Shown: in pieces, positions 27,955 through 37,333 of the stretch | Numbering within the stretch: the first letter of the stretch is position 1 | Layout: each line of letters begins with the position of its first letter | NCBI RefSeq assembly: GCF_900187025.1 | Contig: NZ_LT906478.1 | Location: 1,100,001 to 1,164,000 of the forward strand | Length of the DNA stretch: 64,000 nt | Direction of reading: 5' to 3' | Source of the DNA: Listeria ivanovii subsp. ivanovii | GTDB taxonomy: Bacteria > Bacillota > Bacilli > Lactobacillales > Listeriaceae | Made by a program: the position numbers and the translations under genes | Notes under the pieces: generated by a model | The model's database searches: none | What the model saw: only the letters and a program-made list of their open reading frames with translations | Told to the model about the DNA's origin: nothing

Positions 27955-28030
27955 ATGACTGGATGGCTTTTTGTCATTTTTTTTTTTGAAGGCGCAAAAT
28001 TGTGTTAAAACATGATTTGCGCCTTATTTT
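27955..28030 (+). terminator. Tandem terminator-like hairpins before pduA
   Basis: ATGAC (27955-27959) and GTCAT (27973-27977) precede a long T-run. Then AAGGCGCAAAT-type arms (27989-28000 and 28015-28025, 11 bp) are followed by ATTTTGTT. They lie upstream of the likely pduA promoter and would stop the antisense RNA from entering the pdu operon. Confidence 0.6.
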
Positions 28031-28035
28031 GTTAT

Positions 28036-28077
28036 TTTTGGAAGTGGCAATTATTTATTTTCTGTATTGGATATACT
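28036..28077 (+). promoter_or_regulatory. Possible PocR-dependent pduA promoter
   Basis: TATACT (28072-28077) is preceded 17 bases upstream by AATTAT, a poor -35. TTTTTGGAAGT at 28035-28045 and ATACTGAAA resemble the pduS upstream region. Assignment is by comparison of these two regions only. Confidence 0.35.
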
Positions 28078-28117
28078 GAAAGAGTAAAATACTTATGATT
28101 ACAAAGGAGGCATACCC

Positions 28118-28405
28118 ATGCAAGAAGCACTAGGTCTAGTTGAAACTAAAGGACTAGTTGGCGCCATTGAAGCCGCTGACGCTATGGTTAAATCAGCTAA
28201 TGTCACACTAACTGGGTACGAAAAAATCGGATCCGGACTTGTCACTGTCATGGTTCGCGGGGATGTTGGTGCAGTTAAAGCAGCAACAGAAGCAGGCGCG
28301 GTGGCGGCAAGGAATGTCGGCACGGTAATGAGTACACATGTTATTCCTCGTCCACACACAGATGTGGAAGAAATTTTACCAGTGAGGGTGAAGTCAGATG
28401 AGTGA
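28118..28405 (+). CDS. pduA: PduA, BMC-H shell protein
   Basis: This 95-residue single-BMC protein is the main hexamer of the shell facet: [20 protein letters not shown] at residues 6-25, the pore loop KIGSG and HVIPRPH near the end. The KIGSG pore is that of the propanediol-permeable type. It follows AAAGGAGG and opens the 13-kb pdu operon. It is very similar to PduJ (34802) and to EutM (55370), which has KEQVGGG in the pore region instead. The end overlaps pduB by 8 bases. Confidence 0.95.
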   Translation: MQEALGLVETKGLVGAIEAADAMVKSANVTLTGYEKIGSGLVTVMVRGDVGAVKAATEAGAVAARNVGTVMSTHVIPRPHTDVEEILPVRVKSDE

Positions 28406-29201
28406 GCAAAATAAGCTGATTGACGAAATTCTGAAACAGGTAATGGAAACGGTGGGTAATGACCCGGAAAAATTAGTAGAGGATGGAGGATCACATCAAA
28501 TGAGTGAAAAAGCAGTTCAATTAACAGAATTTGTTGGAACAGCGATTGGAGATACAATCGGCCTAGTGATTGCAAATGTAGATGGTCAACTTTTAGAAGC
28601 AATGAAGCTTGAAAAGTCGTATCGTTCTATTGGTATTTTAGGAGCCCGTACAGGTGCAGGCCCACATATTATGGCAGCAGATGAAGCCGTAAAAGCAACG
28701 AACACAGAAGTAGTGAAAATCGAATTACCACGAGATACAAAAGGCGGTGCAGGTCACGGTTCTTTAATTATCTTCGGTGGAAATGATGTTTCTGACGTAA
28801 AACGCGCAGTAGAAGTGGCGCTTAATGAACTAGATAAAACTTTCGGTGATGTATACGGCAACGAGGCTGGTCATATTGAACTTCAATATACGGCACGTGC
28901 GAGTCATGCACTTGAAAAAGCATTTGGCGCACCGGTTGGCAAAGCTTTCGGAATTATTGTTGGTGGCCCAGCTGGAATCGGTGTTGTTATGGCTGATACA
29001 GCAGTGAAATCCGCTAACGTAGATGTGGTGGCTTATTCTTCACCAGCTGACGGAACAAGCTTCTCCAATGAAGTGATTCTTTGTATTTCAGGAGATTCTG
29101 GTGCAGTACGTCAAGCAGTTGTTTCAGCACGTGAAATTGGTAAAAAATTACTTGGAGCTTTAGGGGATGAACCGAAAAATGATCGTCCATCCTACATTTA
29201 G
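28398..29201 (+). CDS. pduB: PduB, tandem-BMC (trimeric) shell protein
   Basis: This 267-residue protein has an N-terminal helical extension (about 1-40) followed by two BMC domains (about 45-145 and 150-255; [20 protein letters not shown] and [19 protein letters not shown]). In Salmonella PduB the extension links the cargo to the shell, and a shorter form PduB' starts inside. Here M35 (ATG 28500) has its own GGATGGAGGA ribosome site, so the two forms are likely conserved. The start lies inside the end of pduA. Confidence 0.94.
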   Translation: MSEQNKLIDEILKQVMETVGNDPEKLVEDGGSHQMSEKAVQLTEFVGTAIGDTIGLVIANVDGQLLEAMKLEKSYRSIGILGARTGAGPHIMAADEAVKATNTEVVKIELPRDTKGGAGHGSLIIFGGNDVSDVKRAVEVALNELDKTFGDVYGNEAGHIELQYTARASHALEKAFGAPVGKAFGIIVGGPAGIGVVMADTAVKSANVDVVAYSSPADGTSFSNEVILCISGDSGAVRQAVVSAREIGKKLLGALGDEPKNDRPSYI

Positions 29202-29219
29202 AACGGAGGGTAACGACTG

Positions 29220-30884
29220 ATGAAATCAAAACGCTTTGAAGAATTAGCAAAACGCCCGGTTAATCAAGATGGTTTTGTAAAGGAATGGATTGAAGAAGGC
29301 TTAATTGCAATGGAAAGCCCAAACGATCCAAAACCTAGCATTAAAATAGAAAATGGTAAAGTAGTCGAAATGGATAGCAAAAAATTAGCTGAATTTGACT
29401 TAATTGACCATTTTATCGCTAAATATGGAATTGATTTATCGCGTGTAGAAGAAGTGATGCAAATGGATTCCGTGAAGCTAGCAAATATGCTTTGTGATCC
29501 AAATGTTCCGCGTGAAAAAATCGTTTTACTTACCACTGCAATGACACCGGCGAAAATTGTAGAAGTAGTTTCACAAATGAATGTGGTGGAAATGATGATG
29601 TCCATGCAAAAAATGCGTTCACGTCGAACTCCAACTACACAGGCTCACGTAACTAATTTACGTGATAATCCAGTACAAATCGCAGCGGATGCAGCAGAAG
29701 CAGCTATTCGTGGTTTTGATGAGCAAGAAACAACCGTTGCGGTAGTTCGTTATGCACCATTTAATGCACTTAGCTTACTAGTTGGTTCACAAACTGGTCG
29801 TGGCGGCGTACTTACACAATGTTCCTTAGAAGAAGCAACCGAATTAGAACTAGGTATGCGTGGTTTAACTTGTTATGCAGAAACTATTTCCGTTTATGGA
29901 ACAGAACCAGTATTCACAGATGGAGATGACACACCTTGGTCCAAGGGGATTTTGGCTAGTGCTTATGCTTCTCGTGGTCTGAAAATGCGTTTCACTTCAG
30001 GAACAGGTTCCGAAGTTCAAATGGGCTATGCAGAAGGAAAATCGATGTTATACCTAGAATCCCGCTGTATTTTCATTACAAAAGCAGCCGGCGTTCAAGG
30101 ATTACAAAATGGATCGATTAGTTGTATTGGGATTCCAGGAGCAGTACCAAGCGGAATTCGTGCTGTGCTTGCAGAGAATTTGATCGCAGTCATGCTTGAT
30201 CTTGAAGTTGCTTCTGGTAATGACCAAACATTCTCGCATTCTGATATTCGTCGTACAGCACGCTTACTAATGCAATTTTTACCAGGAACAGATTATATTT
30301 CCTCTGGTTATAGTGCAACGCCAAACTACGACAATATGTTCGCTGGTTCCAATTTTGATGCAGATGATTTTGATGATTACAATATTTTACAACGTGATTT
30401 AAAAGTAGATGGTGGTTTAACGCCGGTTACCGAAGAAGAAGTTGTAACGGTTAGAAATAAAGCAGCACGTGTTATTCAAGTTGTTTTTGAACAATTAGGT
30501 CTTCCAAAAGTGACGGACGAAGAAGTAGAAGCAGCAACTTACGCACGTGGAAGTAAAGATATGCCAGAACGTAACATGGTAGAAGATATTAAAGCAGCAG
30601 CAGAAATGATGGACCGTGGGGTAACTGGTCTGGATGTTGTTAAAGCGTTATCTGCTGGTGGATTTGATGATGTTGCCGAAAGCGTACTAAATATGTTGAA
30701 ACAACGTGTATCTGGAGACTTCCTGCATACTTCAGCAATTATTGATAAAGACTGGAATGTGATTAGTTCGGTCAATGATTTAAATGATTACGCTGGCCCA
30801 GGAACTGGTTATCGCTTAGAAGGCGAACGCTGGGAAAAACTCAAAGATATCGCTGTTGCGGTCGATGCAAACGAATTAGACTAA
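29220..30884 (+). CDS. pduC: PduC, propanediol dehydratase large subunit
   Basis: This protein of 554 residues has the expected length and sequence of B12-dependent diol dehydratase alpha subunits: [20 protein letters not shown] at the N-terminus, [20 protein letters not shown] near 137-156, and the substrate-site region [20 protein letters not shown]. It converts 1,2-propanediol to propionaldehyde by a radical mechanism with adenosylcobalamin in the microcompartment lumen. A CGGAGGG site precedes ATG 29220. The enzyme needs PduD and PduE, encoded next. Confidence 0.96.
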   Translation: MKSKRFEELAKRPVNQDGFVKEWIEEGLIAMESPNDPKPSIKIENGKVVEMDSKKLAEFDLIDHFIAKYGIDLSRVEEVMQMDSVKLANMLCDPNVPREKIVLLTTAMTPAKIVEVVSQMNVVEMMMSMQKMRSRRTPTTQAHVTNLRDNPVQIAADAAEAAIRGFDEQETTVAVVRYAPFNALSLLVGSQTGRGGVLTQCSLEEATELELGMRGLTCYAETISVYGTEPVFTDGDDTPWSKGILASAYASRGLKMRFTSGTGSEVQMGYAEGKSMLYLESRCIFITKAAGVQGLQNGSISCIGIPGAVPSGIRAVLAENLIAVMLDLEVASGNDQTFSHSDIRRTARLLMQFLPGTDYISSGYSATPNYDNMFAGSNFDADDFDDYNILQRDLKVDGGLTPVTEEEVVTVRNKAARVIQVVFEQLGLPKVTDEEVEAATYARGSKDMPERNMVEDIKAAAEMMDRGVTGLDVVKALSAGGFDDVAESVLNMLKQRVSGDFLHTSAIIDKDWNVISSVNDLNDYAGPGTGYRLEGERWEKLKDIAVAVDANELD

Positions 30885-30921
30885 GCTACTTCCCATTTTT
30901 TTAAAAGGAGGACTAAAAGAC

Positions 30922-31581
30922 ATGGTTGAAATTAACGAAAAAGTACTTCGCGGAATTATTGCAGAAGTGCTAGATGAATTACAGCTAAAAGAAGATAAAG
31001 TTTCTTTCCAAAAAGAAACACCCGCTGTAGCTGTTTCAGAGGAAAGCTTTCTAACAGAAGTTGGGGAAGCAGAACCTGGCAGACAAAAAGATGAAGTTGT
31101 AATCGCAGTTGCGCCAGCTTTTGGAAAATACCAAACAAAAAATATTGTGGGTGTACCACATAAACAAATTTTACGTGAAGTGATTGCTGGAATTGAAGAA
31201 GAGGGATTAAAAGCACGTGTCGTTCGTGTATTCCGTTCTTCTGATGTAGCATTCGTCGCAGTAGAAGGAGATAAATTAAGTGGTTCTGGTATTTGTATCG
31301 GAATTCAGTCACGTGGAACAGCCTTAATCCACCAAAAAGACTTACAACCACTTTCCAACTTAGAACTATTCCCACAAGCACCACTGATTACGCTAGAAAC
31401 TTACCGCGCAATTGGAAAAAATGCAGCAAAATATGCGAAAGGTGAATCACCAAATCCAGTCCCAATGGTAAATGATCAAATGGCTCGTCCGAAATTCCAA
31501 GCAAAAGCAGCTTTACTTCATATCAAAGAAACAAAACATGTGGTTCAAGGTAAAAACGCGGTTGAACTACAAGTAAACTAA
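30922..31581 (+). CDS. pduD: PduD, propanediol dehydratase medium subunit
   Basis: This protein of 219 residues begins with an amphipathic helix ([15 protein letters not shown], about residues 7-21), the known type of encapsulation signal that brings the dehydratase into the shell. A linker follows, then the beta-subunit domain, including [19 protein letters not shown], that binds the cobalamin lower face. It follows AAAAGGAGG and precedes pduE in the same operon. Confidence 0.95.
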   Translation: MVEINEKVLRGIIAEVLDELQLKEDKVSFQKETPAVAVSEESFLTEVGEAEPGRQKDEVVIAVAPAFGKYQTKNIVGVPHKQILREVIAGIEEEGLKARVVRVFRSSDVAFVAVEGDKLSGSGICIGIQSRGTALIHQKDLQPLSNLELFPQAPLITLETYRAIGKNAAKYAKGESPNPVPMVNDQMARPKFQAKAALLHIKETKHVVQGKNAVELQVN

Positions 31582-31599
31582 TAGTGAGGTGAGAAAATA

Positions 31600-32112
31600 A
31601 TGAATCAAGAAGCATTAGAAAATATGGTCAGAGATATTTTAGAAGAAGTGAATAGTGGCACAGTTAAAACAACTACTTCTCAAAAAGTAAGCGGAGATAC
31701 GCTAACAGTCCGTGATTATCCACTAGGTACAAAACGGCCTGAACTTGTGAAAACATCAACAAAAAAATCATTAGATGATATCACTTTGAAAAATGTTTTA
31801 GACGGTACGATTAAGCCAGAAGATGTACGGGTCACTGCTGAAACACTGAAAATGCAAGCACAAGTAGCTAGAGACGCAGGACGTGCAACACTTGCTAACA
31901 ATTTTGAGCGGGCAGCAGAATTAACAATTGTTCCGGATGAGCGGATTTTAGAAATTTATAATGCGATGCGTCCTTATCGTTCTTCTAAAGCAGAATTATT
32001 TGCGATTGCCGACGAATTAGAAAATGTTTATCATGCAACGATTTGCTCTAGTTATGTACGCGAGGCAGCAGAGCTTTATCAAGAGCGTAAAAAATTAAAA
32101 GGTGATAATTAA
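31600..32112 (+). CDS. pduE: PduE, propanediol dehydratase small subunit
   Basis: This protein of 170 residues matches the gamma subunit of diol dehydratase: the DYPLGTKRPELVKT motif near residues 42-55 and NNFERAAELTIVPDERILEIYNALRPYRS-type C-terminal half. The N-terminus (QEALENMVRDILEEV) is another encapsulation-type helix. It completes the (alpha beta gamma)2 enzyme encoded by pduCDE. Confidence 0.95.
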   Translation: MNQEALENMVRDILEEVNSGTVKTTTSQKVSGDTLTVRDYPLGTKRPELVKTSTKKSLDDITLKNVLDGTIKPEDVRVTAETLKMQAQVARDAGRATLANNFERAAELTIVPDERILEIYNAMRPYRSSKAELFAIADELENVYHATICSSYVREAAELYQERKKLKGDN

Positions 32113-32154
32113 AAACACCTTGCTCTCGATTATCTAGGAAATGCGGTGAAGTGA

Positions 32155-33996
32155 ATGAAATATATTGCAGGCATTGATATCGGGAATTCAACAACTGAGG
32201 TAGCACTGGCAACAACAGACGCACAAAATAAGCCGGATTTTGTTGCGAGTGCTATTTCTGAAACAACTGGTATCAAAGGAACAAAACAAAACCTTCACGG
32301 GATTTTTAAAGCATTAAAACTTGCTTTAGAAAAAGTAAATGCAACCACTGCGGACTTAATGGAAATTCGGATTAATGAAGCGACTCCCGTGATTGGTGAT
32401 GTGGCAATGGAAACAATTACCGAAACAATTATCACCGAATCTACCATGATTGGGCATAACCCAAAAACCCCTGGTGGACTTGGCATGGGATCAGGTTTAA
32501 CTGTTGTTTTGGATGAATTAGCTTCTAGGCCTAAAGAAGGGAGCTACATCGTTATCATTCCAAAAACAGTAGATTTTGAGGATGCAGCCATCGTGATGAA
32601 TAAGTATAGCGAAAGTGGTTATCAAATAACTGCTGCTATCCTTCAAGCAGATGACGGTGTACTCGTTCACAACCGTTTAAATCATAAAATACCAATTGTA
32701 GATGAAGTTAGTTTTATTGATAAAGTTCCAGTAGGGATGTTAGCAGCAGTTGAAGTTGCCGCACCGGGTAAGGTTATTGAGACGATTTCTAATCCATATG
32801 GTATCGCGACAGTATTTCATTTAAGTTCTGATGAAACGAAGAATATTATTCCCGTCGCACGTGCTTTAATTGGAAACCGTTCTGCTGTCGTAATTAAAAC
32901 GCCAGAAGGTGACGTCAAAGCTCGAACTATTCCAGCTGGACATATTGAGCTAGCGTCAGGAAGTCGGACGCTTCGAGTAAACGTAGCAGAAGGTTCTGAA
33001 AAAATTATGCAAGCAATTATGTCATTACCAAAACTGGATAATGCTAGTGGAGAACCTGGAACAAATATTGGTGGAATGCTGGAAAAAGTTCGGCAAACAA
33101 TGGCCGGGCTCACTGCTAAACTTCCAGCAGATATTTTTATTCAAGATTTACTTGCTGTTGACACATTTGTTCCGATGAATGTACAAGGTGGGCTTGCAGG
33201 CGAATTTTCGATGGAGCAAGCTGTTGGGATTGCATCAATGGTCAAGAGTGATCATTTGCAGATGGCTGCTATCGCTTCTGAAATTGAGCGGGAATTAAAC
33301 GTTGCTGTCAAAATCGGAGGAGCCGAAGCAGAAGCCGCAATTCTTGGTGCACTTACGACTCCCGGAACTAATACGCCACTAGCGATTTTAGATCTTGGTG
33401 CAGGTTCGACCGATGCCTCCATTATCAATGGTAAGGGAGAAATCATCGCAACGCATTTGGCGGGCGCTGGTGATATGGTAACGATGATTATTCAGTCGGA
33501 AATTGGTTTAGAGGATCGCTACTTAGCAGAGGATATTAAAAAATATCCACTTGCAAAAGTAGAAAGCATTTTCCATATTCGTCATGAAGATGGTACGGTA
33601 CAGTTTTTCGATACACTACTTTCTCCAAGCGTGTTTGCCAAAGTCGTGATTGTAAAACCGGATGGCTTTGTGCCGATTCCTGGTGATGTCTCGATTGAAA
33701 AAATTAAATTAGTTCGTCGTTCTGCTAAAGAGCGGGTTTTTGTAACAAACACGATTCGCGCCTTAAAATATGTCAGCCCAACTGGCAATATTCGTGACAT
33801 CCCATTTGTTGTCATTGTCGGAGGTTCCGCGCTCGATTTTGAAATTCCGCAATTAATTACAGATGCACTTTCACATTATTCGCTTGTAGCTGGGCGCGGG
33901 AATATTCGTGGTAAGGAAGGTCCAAGGAATGCAGTAGCAACAGGCTTAATACTTTCTAATAAGCGAGGCGATCAGCATGATTCCAGTGCTAAGTAA
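32155..33996 (+). CDS. pduG: PduG, diol dehydratase reactivase large subunit
   Basis: This protein of 613 residues has an actin/Hsp70-like ATPase core: phosphate-1 motif AGIDIGNSTTEVAL (residues 4-17), phosphate-2 LDLGAGSTDASII around 410-422 and GGSAL near 557. Reactivases exchange damaged cobalamin from the dehydratase in an ATP-driven step. The length and order (after pduCDE, before pduH) are those of all pdu operons. It overlaps pduH by 20 bases. Confidence 0.95.
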   Translation: MKYIAGIDIGNSTTEVALATTDAQNKPDFVASAISETTGIKGTKQNLHGIFKALKLALEKVNATTADLMEIRINEATPVIGDVAMETITETIITESTMIGHNPKTPGGLGMGSGLTVVLDELASRPKEGSYIVIIPKTVDFEDAAIVMNKYSESGYQITAAILQADDGVLVHNRLNHKIPIVDEVSFIDKVPVGMLAAVEVAAPGKVIETISNPYGIATVFHLSSDETKNIIPVARALIGNRSAVVIKTPEGDVKARTIPAGHIELASGSRTLRVNVAEGSEKIMQAIMSLPKLDNASGEPGTNIGGMLEKVRQTMAGLTAKLPADIFIQDLLAVDTFVPMNVQGGLAGEFSMEQAVGIASMVKSDHLQMAAIASEIERELNVAVKIGGAEAEAAILGALTTPGTNTPLAILDLGAGSTDASIINGKGEIIATHLAGAGDMVTMIIQSEIGLEDRYLAEDIKKYPLAKVESIFHIRHEDGTVQFFDTLLSPSVFAKVVIVKPDGFVPIPGDVSIEKIKLVRRSAKERVFVTNTIRALKYVSPTGNIRDIPFVVIVGGSALDFEIPQLITDALSHYSLVAGRGNIRGKEGPRNAVATGLILSNKRGDQHDSSAK

Positions 33997-34324
33997 ACCA
34001 GCAATTTACTTCCATGCGGACACAGATGCGAGTCCAGAAAGTATTAAGCAAGTTTTATTCGGAATAGAAGAAGAAGGCATTCCTTGTGAGTTAGAAATCA
34101 AGCCCTTGAAAGATGAAGTAGAGGCAGCATTTCGAGCTTCTGCGAGTTCACCACTCCTAGTTGGAGTTACGCTGAAAAATGATCATTTAGTGATTCATTA
34201 TCGTAATTTGCCACCAGATCAACCGCTTTTTTCAGCGTATCGTTTCGAAGCAAATACTAGCGAAGAAAAACGCAATATGGGAATGAATGCGGCACGGCTC
34301 GTCAAGGGTGTACCTTTTAAATAA
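33977..34324 (+). CDS. pduH: PduH, diol dehydratase reactivase small subunit
   Basis: This protein of 115 residues has the fold of the dehydratase beta subunit core (PAIYFHADTDASPESIKQVLFGIEEEGIPCE), by which the reactivase swaps with that subunit to release cobalamin. ATG 33977 lies in the end of pduG, with AAGCGAGG as a weak ribosome site, so translation is coupled. Confidence 0.93.
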   Translation: MIPVLSKPAIYFHADTDASPESIKQVLFGIEEEGIPCELEIKPLKDEVEAAFRASASSPLLVGVTLKNDHLVIHYRNLPPDQPLFSAYRFEANTSEEKRNMGMNAARLVKGVPFK

Positions 34325-34336
34325 GGAGGTGAAGGA

Positions 34337-34777
34337 ATGCATCAAGCAATTGGTATTATCGAAATTAAAGGACTCGCTTCCGCAATTACTGTGGCCGATA
34401 CAATGGCGAAAGTGGCAAATATCGAATTAATTGGCACCGAAAAGGCAAAAGGTTTTGGCTGGATTATGGTGAAAATCGAAGGAGATGTCGCGGCAGTAAA
34501 TGCAGCTCTCGAAGCAGGGGAACAAACCGCTTTAGCATCAGATAGCTTTGTTGCTAAAAAAGTCATTCCTCGTCCAGGAGAAGAAATTTTTACCGTATTT
34601 TGGCCAAAAGAAGAAGTGCCAGAAGTAATACAACCTGAACCAGAAGTTGAACAAGAACAACTAGCTGAGCCCGAAGTAACGGCAGAAGCTACTTGTAATT
34701 TATGTCAAGATCCAGCTTGCCCACGGGTAAAAGGGGATCCTAGACAAGATTGTATCCATTTTGAAGAAGAAAAATAA
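34337..34777 (+). CDS. pduK: PduK, BMC-H shell protein with cysteine-rich tail
   Basis: This protein of 146 residues has an N-terminal BMC domain (1-90; IGIIEIKGLASAITVADTMAKVANI). An acidic Glu/Pro/Val linker follows (about 95-118), then a tail with four cysteines (CNLCQDPACPRVKGDPRQDC, about residues 121-140), which looks like a metal or Fe-S binding knot. Minor shell protein; the role of the cluster is not settled. AAGGAGG precedes the ATG. Confidence 0.9.
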   Translation: MHQAIGIIEIKGLASAITVADTMAKVANIELIGTEKAKGFGWIMVKIEGDVAAVNAALEAGEQTALASDSFVAKKVIPRPGEEIFTVFWPKEEVPEVIQPEPEVEQEQLAEPEVTAEATCNLCQDPACPRVKGDPRQDCIHFEEEK

Positions 34778-34801
34778 ACCCAATTTTGAGGAGGAAATAT
34801 A

Positions 34802-35077
34802 ATGAATAATGCACTTGGAATGATCGAAACTAAAGGACTTGTTGGCGCAATTGAAGCAGCTGACGCAATGGTAAAAGCTGCAAACGTATCACTTGTAGGT
34901 TATGAAAAAATCGGTTCTGGACTTGTAACAGTTATGGTACGCGGTGATGTTGGCGCAGTAAAAGCAGCCACAGACGCAGGGGCAGCAGCAGCTCGTAATG
35001 TTGGAGAAGTACAATCTATCCATGTTATCCCTCGTCCTCATAACGATGTAGAAACATTGCTACCAAAAGGTCTGTAA
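34802..35077 (+). CDS. pduJ: PduJ, BMC-H shell protein
   Basis: This 91-residue protein is a close paralogue of PduA (same [20 protein letters not shown] core and KIGSG pore) and a main facet hexamer. It differs from PduA mainly at the ends. Nucleotide similarity to pduA and eutM is high enough to suggest old duplication. It follows TTTGAGGAGG. Confidence 0.94.
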   Translation: MNNALGMIETKGLVGAIEAADAMVKAANVSLVGYEKIGSGLVTVMVRGDVGAVKAATDAGAAAARNVGEVQSIHVIPRPHNDVETLLPKGL

Positions 35078-35080
35078 ACC

Positions 35081-35716
35081 GTGGAAAGAGAAGAATTAAA
35101 AAGTCTGATTAAAAAAATAGTGGCAGATAAAATAAATGGTGCGGAAACAGAGATTCCAATTGGAGTCTCTAACCGCCACATTCATCTGACAGAATCGGAC
35201 TACAACCAACTATTCCCGAATGAGCCAATTCAAGTGAAAAAATGGCTAAAACAACCAGGCGAATTCGCAGCAGAACAGACGCTTACGGTTGTTTCTGATA
35301 AAGGCGAATTAAAATGTGTTCGAATTTTAGGACCGTTGCGGAAATTTTCGCAAGTAGAACTTTCTAAAACGGATGCGAGAATGCTTGGTTTACAAATTCC
35401 AATTCGTATTTCCGGTGATATCGAAGGCACACCAGGAATTAAATTAGTTTCCAAAACGCGTGAATTAACTTTACCAAAAGGTGTCATCGTTGCGAAACGT
35501 CATATTCATTTGCCAGAAAATGTAGCAGCTGAATACGGCGTAAAACAAGGCGATGAAGTTTCTGTGGAAGTTGGTTCAGAATTAAGAAGCCTTATTTTGC
35601 ATCATTGCACGATTCGGGTAAACAATCAGTTTATTCCCGAAATGCACATTGATACAGATGAAGCGAATGCAGCAGACATTGCTGGCAATGCTTTTGCAAA
35701 AATTATCAAGCCGTGA
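35081..35716 (+). CDS. pduL: PduL, phosphotransacylase
   Basis: This protein of 211 residues begins with an encapsulation-type helix (EELKSLIKKIVADKI). Two beta-barrel repeats follow, each with the metal-binding RH-x-H: SNRHIHL near residue 30 and AKRHIHLP near 138, and a further H in EMHIDTDEA. It turns propionyl-CoA and phosphate into propionyl-phosphate and recycles CoA inside the shell. It starts at GTG 35081, four bases after pduJ. A paralogue lies in the eut operon (56584). Confidence 0.94.
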   Translation: MEREELKSLIKKIVADKINGAETEIPIGVSNRHIHLTESDYNQLFPNEPIQVKKWLKQPGEFAAEQTLTVVSDKGELKCVRILGPLRKFSQVELSKTDARMLGLQIPIRISGDIEGTPGIKLVSKTRELTLPKGVIVAKRHIHLPENVAAEYGVKQGDEVSVEVGSELRSLILHHCTIRVNNQFIPEMHIDTDEANAADIAGNAFAKIIKP

Positions 35717-35735
35717 CAGTTAAGGAGGTGTGAAA

Positions 35736-36575
35736 ATGGATGTTTTACAAAGAGCAAATGAACGGATGGAAGAGCTCGCAGCATTGATGAATAAAGATAT
35801 TATCCAACCAGTTGCTGAGGGAACAAACGTGAAAGTTGGCGTCGATTTAGGAACTTCCTCGATCGTTTTTGTTGTATTAGACGAAGAAAATGTCCCGCTA
35901 TTTGGTGCTTTTGAATTTGCTGATGCTGTAAGGGATGGGCTTGTTGTTAATTACCGGGAATCAGTAGAGGTAGTAACCCGACTGAAAGAAAGGGCAGAGC
36001 AGTGTCTTGGGATAACACTTACACATGCTTCTGGAGCTATTCCACCTGGAACGGTAGGTAACAATAAAAAAGTAGTTGCCAATGTTATCGAAAGTGCTGG
36101 CATGGAAGCTCTTTATACGATTGATGAACCAACTGCTGCTGCCGCTGTACTAGATTTGAAAGATGGGGCTGTAGTAGATGTCGGTGGTGGTACAACCGGA
36201 ATTAGTGTTTTTCAAGACGGAAAAGTGATTTATACCGCAGATGAACCAACCGGGGGAACGCATATGACCCTTGTTCTTGCAGGATATTATAGCGTCTCCG
36301 TAGAAGAAGCAGAACAAAATAAACGAACTAAAAAAGATTCTAGTGAACATTTTTCGGTGATGCGTCCGGTAGTTGAAAAAATGGCAGAAATCACGCGAGT
36401 TCATCTCGAAAAATCGCCCTCGGAACCACTTTTTATTGTTGGCGGTGCCTCAGCCTATAGTCAGTTTAAAGGTACATTTGAAAGCTATTTGAAAATGCCT
36501 GTTTTCCAACCAAATTATCCACAATATGTTACGCCGCTTGGTATTGCAATGAGTTCAGGGAGCGGAAAGCCATGA
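35736..36575 (+). CDS. eutJ: EutJ-like Hsp70/actin-fold protein of the pdu operon
   Basis: This protein of 279 residues has actin/Hsp70 ATPase motifs: VGVDLGTSSIVFVVLDEE near residues 35-52, IDEPTAAAAVLDL at about 129-141, VVDVGGGTTGISVF and FIVGGASAYSQF. This is the EutJ/PilM-like family whose function (perhaps chaperone for cargo) is unknown. It sits in the pdu cluster although its name comes from eut operons. ATG 35736 is preferred over GTG 35730 because AAGGAGG ends at 35728. It overlaps pduM by ATGA. Confidence 0.88.
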   Translation: MDVLQRANERMEELAALMNKDIIQPVAEGTNVKVGVDLGTSSIVFVVLDEENVPLFGAFEFADAVRDGLVVNYRESVEVVTRLKERAEQCLGITLTHASGAIPPGTVGNNKKVVANVIESAGMEALYTIDEPTAAAAVLDLKDGAVVDVGGGTTGISVFQDGKVIYTADEPTGGTHMTLVLAGYYSVSVEEAEQNKRTKKDSSEHFSVMRPVVEKMAEITRVHLEKSPSEPLFIVGGASAYSQFKGTFESYLKMPVFQPNYPQYVTPLGIAMSSGSGKP

Positions 36576-37051
36576 TAGAAAAATTAGTGAAAATTATCGT
36601 TGCGCGCTTAATGGCCCGTGAAGCAAACCGAGCTTCGATACCTGTTTCCAAAATGCCGCGGGATCCAGTTGCCCTTTTTATCGAAAGCGGGACAGTTCGG
36701 TTAACACAAGTCAATCAGCATTTCTTAGAACGATTGCTTAGTGGAAATCGTCCCGGGTATTTAACTTGCTGGATAGAAAAAGCGGCGGAATACGATGTTA
36801 CTTTGGAATTGGAACTTTTTGATAGCGGGGAACCTTGGCTTGACTACCAAATGTTAAACCAAATATCGTTACCAATTTTTAGTATTACCGGAGAACAACT
36901 CGTTCATTCCACAGGGCGGGTAATTTGTTACAGCGATAGCGCAATAATTCCAAGCGGAAGTACACTTTGCAAAAATAAAAAACAGCTTGTTACACCGCTT
37001 GCAAAAGAATTTTTAATCAAAAATAATATTGCAGTGCGGGAAAGGCAGTGA
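36572..37051 (+). CDS. pduM: PduM, microcompartment assembly protein
   Basis: This protein of 159 residues is recognised from its operon place between eutJ and pduN, its ending (CKNKKQLVTPLAKEFLIKNNI, similar to the TPLAKEYL-type endings of several microcompartment proteins) and its amphipathic N-terminal helix (IEKLVKIIVARLMA). In Salmonella PduM is needed for proper shell formation by an unknown mechanism. Its start is coupled to the preceding gene. Confidence 0.8.
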   Translation: MIEKLVKIIVARLMAREANRASIPVSKMPRDPVALFIESGTVRLTQVNQHFLERLLSGNRPGYLTCWIEKAAEYDVTLELELFDSGEPWLDYQMLNQISLPIFSITGEQLVHSTGRVICYSDSAIIPSGSTLCKNKKQLVTPLAKEFLIKNNIAVRERQ

Positions 37052-37055
37052 CGTA

Positions 37056-37319
37056 ATGTTTATGGCAAAAATTACCGGAAGTGTAGTTTCCACAAAAAAA
37101 GAGGAATCGCTTGTAGGTAAAAAATTAATGATTGTACAACCCGTTGATGCAAACGGAGAAAATGTTCGCTCAGAAGAAGTAGCATGTGACTCAGTTGGCG
37201 CGGGAATTGGCGAATACGTCCTCGTTGCTCGCGGAAATGCTGCTAGAAGTGTTTTTATGGAACCAAATAGTGCAATTGATTCGGCGATTATTGCAATTGT
37301 CGATAGTTTTGATAAGTAA
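37056..37319 (+). CDS. pduN: PduN, BMC-P pentamer (shell vertex)
   Basis: This 87-residue protein of the EutN/CcmL family (AKITGSVVSTKKEESLVGKKLMIVQ; DSVGAGIGEYVLVARGNAAR) forms the pentamers that close the icosahedral corners. ATG 37056 gives the usual MF/YxAK-type start; an upstream frame start lies within pduM. A paralogue, EutN, is at 57812. Confidence 0.93.
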   Translation: MFMAKITGSVVSTKKEESLVGKKLMIVQPVDANGENVRSEEVACDSVGAGIGEYVLVARGNAARSVFMEPNSAIDSAIIAIVDSFDK

Positions 37320-37333
37320 GGAGTGAATAACTC

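Larger units (their letters stand above)
26600..28025 (+). ncRNA. AspocR, riboswitch-controlled antisense RNA to pocR
   Basis: The riboswitch at 26600-26775 is oriented towards the 3' end of pocR with no coding sequence between. Read-through RNA would be complementary to the entire pocR gene (26942-27826) and would meet terminator-like hairpins at 27955-27987 and 27989-28030 before pduA. The 5' end and the read-through end are inferred from structure, not measured. Confidence 0.6.

Noticed and set aside
28099-28602. Long minus-strand frames opposite pduA/pduB and similar ones opposite other shell genes
   Set aside because: They mirror the alanine-rich coding strand of the shell genes and have no ribosome sites.
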